A stretch of DNA of 64,000 nt from Dietzia sp. JS16-p6b (GCF_003052165.1 NZ_CP024869.1:62001-126000), one strand, 5' to 3'; positions 49,020-57,965 are shown, counted from the first letter of the stretch. Translations and numbers: made by a program. Notes: generated by a model not told the origin, from the letters alone.

Positions 49020-50749
49020 GCACCGAGACGACCGGGACCGACCTGAGGGCACGCGCCGAGGCGGAGGTCGACCACGTGTTGGAGCGACTGGCCGAGGCCG
49101 ACCGGCCCGAGGTGTTCATCCAGGTCCGACCGCGTGAGGAGCTGGTGGACGACATGACGGCCTCCCTCGCCGCGGGGGGCCCGCTCGCCGGGATGACACT
49201 GGCGGTCAAGAACAACGTCGACGTGGCGGGGGTGCCCACCACCGCCGCGTGCCCCGGGTTCGCCTACCTGCCCGATCGGGACGCGGTGGCCGTCGCGCGC
49301 CTCCGCGCGGGCGGAGCGGTGGTGCTGGGGGTGACGAATCTCGACCAGTTCGCGACCGGCCTGGTCGGCACGCGCAGTCCGTACGGGGCCGTGCGTGCCG
49401 CGCACCGCCCCGACCACGTGTCGGGCGGGTCGAGCTCGGGATCGGCGGTGGCGGTGGCGTTGGGGATCTGCGATCTGGCGATCGGCACCGACACCGCCGG
49501 GTCGGGCCGCGTCCCGGCCGGGCTCAACGGGGTCGTGGGCATCAAGCCCACGCTCGGCGTCGTCTCCACCGACGGGGTGGTCCCCGCCTGCGCGAGCTAT
49601 GACTGCGTGACCATCCTCGCCCGCGACGTCCGGACCGCCGCCCGCGCGACCGGGGTGATGGCCGGCGGGGAGGGAACCCGTCACTGGCCGACCGACACGC
49701 CGCTGGACGCGGGACCCGGCGCGACGATCGCCGTTCCGCGTGAACTCGTGGCCATGGCCCCGGGGTGGGCGGCGGCGTTCGCCGACGCGGTCGACCGGGC
49801 CCGCGCGCTCGGGTACCGGGTGGTGGAGATCGATCTCGGGCCGTTCCTCGCCGCGGCGAGGCTGCTCTACGACGGCGCGCTCGTGGCCGAGCGCTACGAG
49901 GCGGTCGGTGACTTCCTCGACTCCGCCCCGGACGCGGACGCGGGCGTCGACCCGACCGTCCGCGCCATCATCACCCCGGCCCGCGGGATCGCGGCGGTCG
50001 ATCTGCTGCACGACCGCCGGGAGGTCGAGGCCCTGCGCGCCGAGGCGGTGGCCGAACTCGATCGTCTCGGCGCGGCCGCGCTGCTGGTCCCCACCGCGCC
50101 CTTCCACCCGACCATCGCCGAGGTGGAGGCCGATCCGATCGCCCTCAACAGCCGTATGGGGACGTACACGAACTTCTGCAACCTCTTCGACCTGTGTGCG
50201 GTGGCGGTGCCGACCACCGAGATCGACGAGGGGGACCGTGGAACAGCGCGATTCGGCGTGACCGTGGTGGGCAGGCCGTTCCACGACGGGCCGGTGGCCG
50301 ACATCGCCGCAGCCCTGTCCGGGGAACGGAGATCCGGCGCGGAGCCGTTCGTTCCGTGGCCGCTGAGCGCGGGGGCGCCGACGGTGGACCTGGTCGTGTT
50401 CGGCGCCCACCGTCGCGGGGGCCCTCTCGAACACCAGCTCATCAGCAGGGGCGCGGCCTGGCGCGGGCCGGTGCGGTCCAGCGCCGACTACCGGATGTAC
50501 CGCCTGGCCACCGAGCCGCCCAAGCCCGGGGTCCTGCGGCATCCGGACGGCGCTCCACTGCTCGGCGAGAGGTGGAGCGTCTCCCCGGCGGCACTCGGTA
50601 CATTCCTCGACCAGTTGCCCAGGCCGATGCAGCTCGGCCGCGTGACGTTGGCGGACGGCACGGAGGTGGTCGGTTTCGGCTGCGAACCCACCGCCGTCAC
50701 CGCGGAGGCCGACGACCTCACGGACCTCGGGGAGTGGCCGATCGGGTGA
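49016..50749 (+). CDS. atzF: Allophanate hydrolase
   Basis: A 577-residue amidase-signature enzyme, which splits allophanate into ammonia and CO2. The Ser-cisSer-Lys triad is visible: Lys65 in LAVKNNVDVAG, cis-Ser140 in GGSSSGS and nucleophile Ser163 in GTDTAGSGRVPAG. The C-terminal domain from about 450 (VDLVVFGAHRRGGPLEHQL, then GVLRHPDGAPLLGERWSVSP, in parts) is the extra AtzF/DUR1-type domain that sets allophanate hydrolase apart from other amidases. It is the last gene of the operon and is co-translated with the carboxyltransferase gene by an ATGA overlap. Its ammonia feeds nitrogen assimilation. Confidence 0.94.
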   Translation: MSTETTGTDLRARAEAEVDHVLERLAEADRPEVFIQVRPREELVDDMTASLAAGGPLAGMTLAVKNNVDVAGVPTTAACPGFAYLPDRDAVAVARLRAGGAVVLGVTNLDQFATGLVGTRSPYGAVRAAHRPDHVSGGSSSGSAVAVALGICDLAIGTDTAGSGRVPAGLNGVVGIKPTLGVVSTDGVVPACASYDCVTILARDVRTAARATGVMAGGEGTRHWPTDTPLDAGPGATIAVPRELVAMAPGWAAAFADAVDRARALGYRVVEIDLGPFLAAARLLYDGALVAERYEAVGDFLDSAPDADAGVDPTVRAIITPARGIAAVDLLHDRREVEALRAEAVAELDRLGAAALLVPTAPFHPTIAEVEADPIALNSRMGTYTNFCNLFDLCAVAVPTTEIDEGDRGTARFGVTVVGRPFHDGPVADIAAALSGERRSGAEPFVPWPLSAGAPTVDLVVFGAHRRGGPLEHQLISRGAAWRGPVRSSADYRMYRLATEPPKPGVLRHPDGAPLLGERWSVSPAALGTFLDQLPRPMQLGRVTLADGTEVVGFGCEPTAVTAEADDLTDLGEWPIG

Positions 50750-50875
50750 GCACGCGGGACTCGGCCCGGGGGCGGGTCGCGACGGGGCCGACAGCGACGC
50801 GGAGGCCTGCTACCTTCCCTACAGAACTGTACGAGCCGTCCGGATCCGGGCCGGCCGTAGCGGGGGAGTGGTCCG

Positions 50876-51550
50876 ATGTCGTATGGCTGGGATGACGGGT
50901 CCGACGGACCGCGCGAGAGGTGGGGGCAGCAGGGTTATCGGCCTGAACCGCGGCGCTCCGTGTCGGGCGCGGTGATCGCCCTGGTCGCGATCCTGGCGGT
51001 CCTGGGTCTGGTCCTCCTCGGCGCGCTCGCCTACCTGCTCCTCCGACCCGGGGGGATGACAGGGGAGACCTCCGGTCGTGCCTTGACGACCTCCTCGACG
51101 TCCTCGACCCCTTTGTCCGACTCCGCGCTCCCACCCGTGACCGAGACGGCGTACGCCACTCCGACCGAGCGCGAGACCGTCACGGTCACCCGGCCCGCGC
51201 CGGGCGCCCGGGCTCCGCAGGGGTCCTCGGGATACCCGACGGGAGCCGACGCCTCGGGGTGGACCGACAACCGGCAGGCCCGCTGCAACGCCGGCGACCC
51301 GGCCGTGATGATCGGCCGGACCACCCAGGCGGCGTTCTCGATCTGCGTCAATCCCGACAACGGTCGGTACTACTACCGCGGGTCGTCGGGTGGCGCGGGC
51401 GTCGAGGTGGACGACCCGGTGGTGGCCGGGGGTTACGCGTGGGTGTCCAACAACGACGTCGTCTACTCGATCGATGCCGGTGGGATGGAGATCTACGAGG
51501 GCGGTGTCCTGCTTTCCTCCCAGCCGATGGTGGAGTTCTGGGCCGGGTGA
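50876..51550 (+). CDS. Membrane-anchored extracytoplasmic protein, unknown
   Basis: A 224-residue protein with a short cytoplasmic N terminus (about 30 residues, Gly/Arg/Gln-rich), one TM helix (VIALVAILAVLGLVLLGALAYLLL, in parts at residues 32-57), a Thr/Ser/Pro-rich linker and a C-terminal domain with two Cys (QARCNAGDP and SICVNPD) and a GRYYYRGSSGGAGVEVDDPV stretch. The layout suits a cell-wall-facing protein of actinobacteria. I do not recognise a family. Shine-Dalgarno GGGGGAG precedes the ATG. Confidence 0.75.
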   Translation: MSYGWDDGSDGPRERWGQQGYRPEPRRSVSGAVIALVAILAVLGLVLLGALAYLLLRPGGMTGETSGRALTTSSTSSTPLSDSALPPVTETAYATPTERETVTVTRPAPGARAPQGSSGYPTGADASGWTDNRQARCNAGDPAVMIGRTTQAAFSICVNPDNGRYYYRGSSGGAGVEVDDPVVAGGYAWVSNNDVVYSIDAGGMEIYEGGVLLSSQPMVEFWAG

Positions 51551-51635
51551 GGTGGCCGGGTCGACGGCCCGCGGCGGATACGCTGGGGGTCAGGTCCCGC
51601 ACCCGTCGCGACCTCGAACAGTGAGGTGAGCGCCA

Positions 51636-52271
51636 GTGAGTCAGCTCGTGTCCTTCTACGAGACCGCGCCGGTCACCGACAGGCGCGGGCTGCTCACCGA
51701 CGTCATCCAGCGGCCCATGCAGGTCAGGTCGGGATATGACGTGGTCGAGGGCGAGGTGGTCCCGCGGGTGGTCTACGTGCAGGCGCCCATAGAGGGCCGC
51801 CCGCTGCTGGTGCCGTTCGGCCAGTACGACGCGTGGAGCCTGCGGCAGCGCTTCGAGGAAGCCTTGAGAGTGATGAACACCCTGGGAGCCTGCGAGATCG
51901 AGTGCGCCACCTACAGCGCCCGCCGCAACGCCGTCGCCGCGCGCGTGGGGGTGGGCCCGATGGCCGGGTGGGGCAAGGTGACCCGCACCCAGAGCACGGA
52001 CTTCGACTACTCCTTCTCGGGTTCGGGGGCCTCGCCGCGCGACCCCGGGCCGATCCGCTGGACCAACATCCCCGGACTGGACGCCGCCAAGCAGTCGGTG
52101 CTGCTCAACGGCGGCCGGCGCGTGGAGATCACGATCGAGTCCGAGTCCGAGTTCGCCGCGGACTCGGACCTCGCCCGGCGCCTCAAGTCCGCCGGGCTGG
52201 TGCTCGGACTCGAGGGGCGCACCCAGGCCAAGACCCTGCTGCGGATCAAGGCCGAGTTCCCGGCGGTGTGA
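51636..52271 (+). CDS. Hypothetical protein
   Basis: A 211-residue soluble protein starting at a GTG with GAGGTGAG upstream. It has no signal peptide or TM helix. The sequence is even in composition with a single glycine/serine-rich stretch (DYSFSGSGASPRDPGPIRW). A C-terminal part reads RRVEITIESESEFAADSDLARRLKSAGLVLGLEGRTQAKTLLRIKAEF (in parts). I do not recognise the family and assign no function. The 3' end overlaps the opposite HD-hydrolase gene by 26 bases, one of the larger convergent overlaps here. Confidence 0.65.
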   Translation: MSQLVSFYETAPVTDRRGLLTDVIQRPMQVRSGYDVVEGEVVPRVVYVQAPIEGRPLLVPFGQYDAWSLRQRFEEALRVMNTLGACEIECATYSARRNAVAARVGVGPMAGWGKVTRTQSTDFDYSFSGSGASPRDPGPIRWTNIPGLDAAKQSVLLNGGRRVEITIESESEFAADSDLARRLKSAGLVLGLEGRTQAKTLLRIKAEFPAV

Positions 52272-52872
52272 CCACTCTCCCGCCGTCCGCCGGCGCCAGG
52301 GCCGCGACGTCGTCCACCGCCCGGCGGAGCTCCCGCGAGGCCGCGCAGTCCCCGAGGCGTCGGGCGACCGCATCCGAGATCGACCGGTAGAACCACAGCT
52401 TCTCCTGCGGACCGGCGTTGAAGAGCCCCCACATGTCGTCACCCAGTCGCTCGTGGGCGGCGACCATCGAGCGCAGATTGTGGATCTTGTCCGCCGCCGA
52501 GATGAGCAGGCACTCCTCGGAGTCCTCCGCGAGCGCGGCGAGGTACCCCTCCTTGCGTACCCGCCAGGGCGGGGTCGTCTCACCCGCGGTCTTCTCCTCC
52601 GAGACGCCGCGGACGAGCTCGGTGACCCGATCGCCGAACTCGGCGGTCATGTCATCGGCCGAGTAGACCGACGGCGGGACGTCCTCCAGGACATCGTGCA
52701 GCAGCGCGGCCACCGCCACGTCCGGGTCGTCGGTGAAGTCGGACACGATCATCGCGACCGCCACGGGGTGGGCGATGTAAGGCGTCGGGTCGTCCTTGCG
52801 TGTCTGGCCGGCGTGGCAGCGGGCCGCGACCGCGAGCGCGCGGTCGATGGCGGGGGTCCAGGTCAGGGACAT
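52246..52872 (-). CDS. HD-domain phosphohydrolase (RelA/SpoT hydrolase-like)
   Basis: A 208-residue HD-superfamily protein. The metal ligands are in H20 (ARCHAGQTRKDD), H35 (YIAHPVAVA), H59-D60 (AALLHDVLED) and an Asp in ISAADKIHNLRSM. This HD-4 pattern is that of the ppGpp hydrolase domain of RelA/SpoT and of small alarmone hydrolases. The synthetase and regulatory domains are absent. Some relatives hydrolyse (p)ppGpp, others unknown nucleotides. The ATG at 52872 has GAGGAGAG upstream; an in-frame ATG at 52944 is also possible. Confidence 0.85.
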   Translation of the reverse strand: MSLTWTPAIDRALAVAARCHAGQTRKDDPTPYIAHPVAVAMIVSDFTDDPDVAVAALLHDVLEDVPPSVYSADDMTAEFGDRVTELVRGVSEEKTAGETTPPWRVRKEGYLAALAEDSEECLLISAADKIHNLRSMVAAHERLGDDMWGLFNAGPQEKLWFYRSISDAVARRLGDCAASRELRRAVDDVAALAPADGGRVVTPPGTRP

Positions 52873-52978
52873 CGTGCTCTCCTCGGGGATGGGACCAGCC
52901 GGTCGGGCGGAACCGTCCGACGAACCGGGGACGTCGTACCTCATGACCGCCACTCGACCACGACGACGAGGTGAGCAT

Positions 52979-53287
52979 ATGCCCGACGGGACGATCAGAG
53001 CGGACGCGGACAGGATCGCCTCCGCCGTCACGGTGTTCCGCGAGTCCGGGGTCCGCGTCGCGGAGGTGACCTTCCCCCACGTGGCGGCGGGGGTGGCGGC
53101 CGCGTTGCCCGGGGGGTCGGCGATCGCGTCCGCTCTCGACCGGGCGTGTGGCGCCGCGGCGGTGTGCGCGACCCGCAGTTCGGGGCGCCTGACCGGGCTG
53201 GCGGACTTCGCCGAGCAGGCGCACCGGTTCCTGGAGGCGCGGGACGAGGACTTCGCGGGCCTGCTCGCGCAGGTCGCCCCGCGGTGA
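52979..53287 (+). CDS. Small helical protein, ESX secretion-associated (EspC/DUF2580)-like
   Basis: A 102-residue helical protein: TIRADADRIASAVTVFRESG, VAAGVAAALPGGSAIASAL and GLADFAEQAHRFLEARDEDFAGLLAQV (in parts). Length, the helix-Pro-Gly-helix layout and the end resemble the EspC/DUF2580 group of type VII-secretion-associated proteins. No WxG motif or other ESX gene is nearby, so the assignment is tentative. The ATG at 52979 has GAGGTGAGC upstream. Confidence 0.6.
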   Translation: MPDGTIRADADRIASAVTVFRESGVRVAEVTFPHVAAGVAAALPGGSAIASALDRACGAAAVCATRSSGRLTGLADFAEQAHRFLEARDEDFAGLLAQVAPR

Positions 53288-53296
53288 GTCAGGCCC

Positions 53297-53328
53297 GTGA
53301 GTCCCCGCCCCGGTGAGTCCCCGTCCCG
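53297..53328. repeat. 16-bp tandem duplication
   Basis: Two adjacent copies of GTGAGTCCCCG(C/T)CCCG lie in the gap between the EspC-like and alcohol dehydrogenase genes (convergent). No function is visible. Confidence 0.6.
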
Positions 53329-53347
53329 GGGGGTCGGGTGCGGTCGG

Positions 53348-54406
53348 TCAGAACGTCTTGGCGTCGATCACGAAGCGGTAGTGCACGTCCGACCGGACCA
53401 CGCGGTCGTAGGCCTCGTTGATCGTGTCCGCCGAGATGAGCTCGATCTCGGCGGTGATCCCGTGCTCGGCGCAGAAGTCGAGCATCTCCTGGGTCTCGGG
53501 GATGCCGCCGATCATGGACCCGGTCAGGATCTTGCGGCCGGCGGCCACGGACCCGGCCCGCACCGACATCGGCTCGGTGGGGATCCCGATGTTGACCAGT
53601 GCCCCGCGCGGCTTGAGCAGGGCGAGGAACCGGTCCATCGGCAGGTTCGCGGACACCGTGTTGAGAATGACGTCGAAGGTGCCGCGGAGCTCGCGCAGGG
53701 TGGCCTTGCCCTCGTCACCGGCGGTCGCGTAGTGCTCGACGGCGCCGTAGCGCAGCGAATCGTCCCGCTTGGAGGTCGTCTGCGACAGGACCGTCACCTC
53801 GGCCCCCATCGCCACGGCGAGCTTGACGCCGACGTGTCCGAGCCCTCCCATACCGAGCACGGCGACCTTGGTGCCCGGGCCGACGTTCCACTGCCGCAGC
53901 GGCGAGAACATGGTGATCCCCGCACACAGCAGCGGCGCCGCCGAGGCCGGATCGAGGCCGTCCGGGACGGACACCACCATGGGCTCCTCGACCACGATGT
54001 GGGTCGAGTAGCCGCCGTTCGTCACCGGACCCTCGGGGTCGCCCTCGGGCAGCGGCGAGCCGTAGGTCGCGATGGCCCCCCGCTCGCACTCCTGCTCCTG
54101 GCCCGCGGTGCAGGACGAGCACTCGTGGCAGGCACCCACCAGGCACCCGACGCCGACGCGATCGCCGACCGCGTACCGGGTGACCTCGGAACCGACCTCT
54201 TGGACGATGCCGACGATCTCGTGTCCGGGCGCCACGGGGTAGGCGGTCCGGCCCCATTCGCCGCGCACGTGATGGATGTCGGAATGACAGATGCCGGCGT
54301 ACTCGATCTCGATGAGCACGTCGGCCGGCCCGGTGTCCCGACGCCGGATCGTGGTCTTCTCCAGAGGCGCGTCCGGTGCGGTGGCGGCGACGGCGGCGAC
54401 GTCCAT
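53348..54406 (-). CDS. Zinc-dependent NAD(P) alcohol dehydrogenase (AdhC/CAD type)
   Basis: A 352-residue medium-chain dehydrogenase. The catalytic zinc site has C40-H41 ([16 protein letters not shown]) and the GHEIVG motif (H62-E63). The structural zinc site has C93, C96, C99 and C107 ([17 protein letters not shown]). The cofactor motif is [15 protein letters not shown]. The HSDIHH-x(3)-EWG pattern is that of the cinnamyl/aldehyde-reductase-like AdhC group rather than of AdhD. The ATG at 54406 has AAGGGAG upstream. It lies 142 bases after the SDR gene, with a possible own promoter (TAGTGT, minus strand) in the gap. Confidence 0.92.
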   Translation of the reverse strand: MDVAAVAATAPDAPLEKTTIRRRDTGPADVLIEIEYAGICHSDIHHVRGEWGRTAYPVAPGHEIVGIVQEVGSEVTRYAVGDRVGVGCLVGACHECSSCTAGQEQECERGAIATYGSPLPEGDPEGPVTNGGYSTHIVVEEPMVVSVPDGLDPASAAPLLCAGITMFSPLRQWNVGPGTKVAVLGMGGLGHVGVKLAVAMGAEVTVLSQTTSKRDDSLRYGAVEHYATAGDEGKATLRELRGTFDVILNTVSANLPMDRFLALLKPRGALVNIGIPTEPMSVRAGSVAAGRKILTGSMIGGIPETQEMLDFCAEHGITAEIELISADTINEAYDRVVRSDVHYRFVIDAKTF

Positions 54407-54548
54407 GTGATCTCCCTTGGGTCGAGCGGGTGGCGGAAAGGCTGTTGATCGCGTGTCCCGCCACACTAGAGGCGATCGCGTCGCCCCCGCTCGTCCGTCA
54501 CGTCAGGGGTGGTCACGTCCGGCGTGATCGCCGCCGGCGGACAGCGGC

Positions 54549-55322
54549 TCAACCCCTCCGCTCGACCACCCGTCCGATGAGACGCGTCCCCGCCAGGAAA
54601 GGGATCCGGGTGAACCGCTTGGAGTACCACGTCAGCGTGCTCAGCGCGTCCGGGGTGATGACCAACCGCCGGGCCTGGATCGCCCGGACCGACCTCGCGG
54701 CGACCTTCTCCGAGGTCAAGGGGGTCTTGGAGAGGAGCATGCGCGCCGCCTCGTCCGCCTTCGGGTCGTCGCCGGAGAGGGAATCCGCGAGGCCCGAGCG
54801 GAAGAACAGCGGGCAGATCACCGAGGTGGAGATGCCGCGGGGCCGGAGCTCGCCGTCGAGAGTCTCCGCCAGTGCGACCGCGGCCGCCTTGGTCGCGTTG
54901 TAGGCGCCCATGGACGGCGCGTGGACCAGACCCGCGGCGGAGGCGGTGATGACGACCCGCCCGCCACGGCCGAGCGTGGGGACCATCGTCCTGCACCCCC
55001 GGACCACCCCGAGGAGGTTGATGTCCACGATGCGCTTCCACGTGTCCATGGAGGTGGCCTCGAGCCGGCCACCGACCGCGATCCCGGCGTTGTTGATGAG
55101 GATGTCCAACCTGTCGACGGCGAGCGCGGCCGCCGCCCAGTCGTCGTCGTTCGTCACGTCGAGCGTGCGGTAACTCCACTGGCCGGAGAGGCCGGTCACG
55201 GCGGGTGGGGCCTCCGGGTGCAGGTCGGTCAGGATGACCTCGTCGCCGGCCGCCAGGTACTCGCGGGCGAGCGCCAGACCCAGCCCCGAGGCGGCTCCGG
55301 TGATGAAGACGCGGCGGGTCAT
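54549..55322 (-). CDS. SDR family oxidoreductase (SadH-like)
   Basis: A 257-residue short-chain dehydrogenase/reductase: cofactor motif TGAASGLG (residues 8-15), TDLHPEAPP with Asp for NAD, NNAGIAVGG, ITASAAGLV with catalytic Ser, and YNATK as active site. PLFFRSGL replaces the usual PGxxxT. The C-terminal part (LTWYSKRFTRIPFLAGTRLIGRVVERR, in parts) resembles SadH-like SDRs of mycobacteria. It is co-translated with the Baeyer-Villiger monooxygenase gene (ATGA overlap), which matches the mymA - sadH neighbourhood of M. tuberculosis. Confidence 0.9.
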   Translation of the reverse strand: MTRRVFITGAASGLGLALAREYLAAGDEVILTDLHPEAPPAVTGLSGQWSYRTLDVTNDDDWAAAALAVDRLDILINNAGIAVGGRLEATSMDTWKRIVDINLLGVVRGCRTMVPTLGRGGRVVITASAAGLVHAPSMGAYNATKAAAVALAETLDGELRPRGISTSVICPLFFRSGLADSLSGDDPKADEAARMLLSKTPLTSEKVAARSVRAIQARRLVITPDALSTLTWYSKRFTRIPFLAGTRLIGRVVERRG

Positions 55323-56827
55323 CGGACGGCCTCCTGCGGGATCTGCGCGTCGAACGCCATGTCGCGACGCTGGTCACCGAAGGTCAGCTCGGGGATCTCG
55401 GCGAGGTAGTTCTGCACATAGGTCCAGGGGCGGGCGGTGCCCTGTCGGGGGAACTTGTGCACGCCGCGTCGGACATACCCGGCGTCGAGGTCCAGCAGTG
55501 GCCGGTCCCCCTTCACCTCGGGAGGGATCGGCGCGTAGATCTTCTCACCGTTCTTCTCCCCGGCCCGCCACAGCTTGACCATGTAGCGGGAGACCATGTC
55601 CGCCCGCAGGGTCCAGGAGGCGTTGACGTATCCCACGGTGAAGCTGAAGTTGGGCACGCCGGCGAGCATCATCCCGCGGTAGGTGGTCAGGTCGGCGAGG
55701 TCGAGCTCGCGGCCGTCGATGCTCAGGGTCCCGCCGCCGAACGCCTCGAGTTCCAGACCGGTGGCGGAGACGATCACGTCGGCCTCCAGTTCCACTCCGG
55801 ACTGCAGACGGATCCCGCGTTCGGTGAACGTGTCGATGTGACCGGTCACCACCCGAGCGCCCCGCTGCATCGCCCGGAAGATGTCCCCGTCCGGGGCCTT
55901 GCACACCCGCTGGTCCCAGGGCTTGTAGGACGGTGTGAAGTGCTCGTTGATCTGTGCCCGCGAGATGTAGCGGCCCTGCAGGGCCCGCAGCCCCTGCGTG
56001 AAGGCCCAGGGGAACCGCCGGGCGACGACGTACTGCACCATGTCACGGGCGCCGTGGGTGAACCGGGCGGCGCGGTAGGCCGCCTGCGTCGGCAGGACGC
56101 GCTTCCACACGGCGCTGATGGTGTCCTTCTCGGGGAGGGGCGCGACATAGCTCGGGGTCCGCTGGAGCATGGTGACCTCGGCGCCGAGCTGCTCGAGAGC
56201 CGGAACGAGGGTGACGGCGGTGGCGCCGGACCCGATCACGATGAATGTGCGTCCGGCGTAGTCGACGCTCTCAGGCCAGTGCTGGGGGTGGATGATCTCG
56301 CCGGCGAACGCCTCCTCCCCCGGGAAGTCGGGTCGGAAGCCGGCCGAGTGGGAGTAGTACCCGGAGCCGAAGTGCAGTCGGCGGGTCCACACCGTGCGCT
56401 CAGTGGTCGTCCCGTTCTCGGTCCGGACGCTCGTGACCCTCCACAGACCCTTCTCGCCGTCCCAGTCGGCGTTCCGGATCCAGGAGCGCAGATGGAGGCG
56501 GTCGAGGACGCCGCACTCCCGGGCGGTGTCCCGGATGTACTCCTTGATCTCCTCGCCCTGGCCGAGGGTCGAGGAGTGCGGCCAGGGGCGGAACGGGAAA
56601 CCGAACGTGGCCATGTCCGAATCCGAGCGGATGCCCGGGTAGCGGAACGTGTGCCACGTCCCGCCCAGGTCGTCCTGGGCGTCGTGGACCTCCCACGACC
56701 AGTGGGGGAAGGCGCTGCGGACGTGGTGCGCCAGGTCGATGCCGGAGATGCCGGCGCCGACGATGAGGAGATCCAGCGGGTTCTCGGGTGCGCCGGCCGG
56801 GGGGCGGCGGTCAGCTGAGACTGTCAT
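55319..56827 (-). CDS. Baeyer-Villiger monooxygenase, MymA/EthA-like
   Basis: A 502-residue class B flavin monooxygenase. The FAD motif GAGISG is at 24-29, the Baeyer-Villiger fingerprint FAGEIIHPQHWP at 174-185 (exact FxGxxxHxxxWP), and the NADP motif GSGATA at about 199-204. ATG at 56827 is chosen; 17 further open codons upstream lie in the operator region. Baeyer-Villiger enzymes turn ketones into esters with NADPH and oxygen. The size and neighbours (SadH-like SDR, divergent VirS-like AraC regulator) fit MymA, which acts on lipids and the cell envelope in M. tuberculosis. Substrate here unknown. Confidence 0.94.
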   Translation of the reverse strand: MTVSADRRPPAGAPENPLDLLIVGAGISGIDLAHHVRSAFPHWSWEVHDAQDDLGGTWHTFRYPGIRSDSDMATFGFPFRPWPHSSTLGQGEEIKEYIRDTARECGVLDRLHLRSWIRNADWDGEKGLWRVTSVRTENGTTTERTVWTRRLHFGSGYYSHSAGFRPDFPGEEAFAGEIIHPQHWPESVDYAGRTFIVIGSGATAVTLVPALEQLGAEVTMLQRTPSYVAPLPEKDTISAVWKRVLPTQAAYRAARFTHGARDMVQYVVARRFPWAFTQGLRALQGRYISRAQINEHFTPSYKPWDQRVCKAPDGDIFRAMQRGARVVTGHIDTFTERGIRLQSGVELEADVIVSATGLELEAFGGGTLSIDGRELDLADLTTYRGMMLAGVPNFSFTVGYVNASWTLRADMVSRYMVKLWRAGEKNGEKIYAPIPPEVKGDRPLLDLDAGYVRRGVHKFPRQGTARPWTYVQNYLAEIPELTFGDQRRDMAFDAQIPQEAVR

Positions 56828-56860
56828 GGAAAGGACGATAGCCCCGATCTTGCTCGACAA

Positions 56861-56899
56861 GTTGCCGTAAAGCGCCAAGAGGTTGCTCTATCGCGCCAA
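56861..56899. promoter_or_regulatory. Phased direct-repeat operator between VirS-like and MymA-like genes
   Basis: Two copies of GTTGC-N6-GCGCCAA start at 56861 and 56882, exactly 21 bases apart, which is two turns of the helix. Tandem sites on one face of DNA are the typical binding mode of AraC/XylS-family activators. The pair lies between the divergent BVMO start (56827) and the AraC start (56910), so it can control both directions. Confidence 0.65.
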
Positions 56900-56909
56900 C
56901 TGGCGGACA

Positions 56910-57965
56910 GTGTTCGCTGTGGCATATGTGCGATCTGCGGGCCTGCGGGGCGTCCGGACGGTGATCGACGAGCTCGGAGGCGACGCCGACGACCTGACGC
57001 TGCGCTGTGGCTTGCCGGCCGGCGCCCTGGACAGTGACGAGATCCTCGTGCAGGATCTCGCGATCGGGCTCCTCCTCGAGACCGCGGCGGTGGAACTGCG
57101 CTGTCCCGATTTCGGCCTGCGGGTGGCGTTGCGCCAGGATCTGGGTCTGCTCGGACCCGTGGCCGCCGCCATCCGACACGCGCCGACCACCACCCGGGCG
57201 TTGGAGATGACCTCCAAGTACCTGTTCTTCCACGCCCGCTCACTCGAGATCACCGTGGTCTCCGATCCGGAGGGGGAGCCCGGCGTGTTGGGGGTGCGGT
57301 TCGGCTACCGCGACGACGCGGTCGCCCTGCCGCCCCAGGCGGTCGACATGGTCCTGCTGTTCCTGCACCGGTCCATGCTCGCGCTCCTCGGGGGAGAATA
57401 CGGACTGCTGTCGGTCGAGTTGCCGAACGCCCTCAACACCGCACCGGGCCGCTATCGGGAGCTCTTCGCCGCCCCGGCCAGGCCCTTCGCGGCGTCCGCG
57501 ATGCTGCGCGTCCCCGCCGTGCTCCTCGGTCGGGAGATCACCGGCGGCGACCTGGTGGCCCATGAGCTCGCCCTGAGCTACCTGGACCAACACGGCCCCG
57601 CGCGCGACCAGACCTACACCGAGCGGACCAGGGCACTGCTGCTGCGGTCCCTCGACACCGGGACCTCGACCCTCGGCGACGTCGCCGGGCTCCTCTCGGT
57701 GTCCCCGCGGACCCTGCAGCGGCACCTCACCGGGGAGGGCACCTCGTTCTCCGCGATCCGGGACGAGGCGCGCCGAGACGTGGCCGCTCGGCTGCTTGCC
57801 ACGACCGAGATCCCCCTCTATCAGATCGCCTCGGCCCTGGCGCTGGACGACGTGACGACGTTCAGTCAGTACGCCCGCCGGTGGTGGGGGGTCACGGCCA
57901 GGCAGTTCCGGGCGGACAGGAGAGGGACGGGCGTCGCGGGGCGATCGTCGATCGGACTTTCCTGA
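56910..57965 (+). CDS. AraC family transcriptional regulator, VirS-like
   Basis: About 351 residues. The N-terminal arabinose-binding-like domain (PF12625 type) includes ELRCPDFGLRVALRQDLGLLGPVAAAIRHA and KYLFFHARSLEITV (in parts), which line up well with M. tuberculosis VirS. The C-terminal AraC HTH is at about 245-345 (STLGDVAGLLSVSPRTLQRHLTGEG, then ATTEIPLYQIASALALDDVTTFSQYARRWWGVTARQFR, in parts). The GTG at 56910 is preferred because its length agrees with VirS. The frame is open to a TTG at 56883 that would lie inside the operator repeats. VirS activates the mymA operon, so this gene probably activates the divergent BVMO-SDR genes. Confidence 0.88.
   Translation: MFAVAYVRSAGLRGVRTVIDELGGDADDLTLRCGLPAGALDSDEILVQDLAIGLLLETAAVELRCPDFGLRVALRQDLGLLGPVAAAIRHAPTTTRALEMTSKYLFFHARSLEITVVSDPEGEPGVLGVRFGYRDDAVALPPQAVDMVLLFLHRSMLALLGGEYGLLSVELPNALNTAPGRYRELFAAPARPFAASAMLRVPAVLLGREITGGDLVAHELALSYLDQHGPARDQTYTERTRALLLRSLDTGTSTLGDVAGLLSVSPRTLQRHLTGEGTSFSAIRDEARRDVAARLLATTEIPLYQIASALALDDVTTFSQYARRWWGVTARQFRADRRGTGVAGRSSIGLS

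Noticed and set aside
52979-53287. WXG100/ESX substrate
   Set aside because: No WxG turn and no partner gene; only a loose EspC/DUF2580-like resemblance is left, and it is reported as such.
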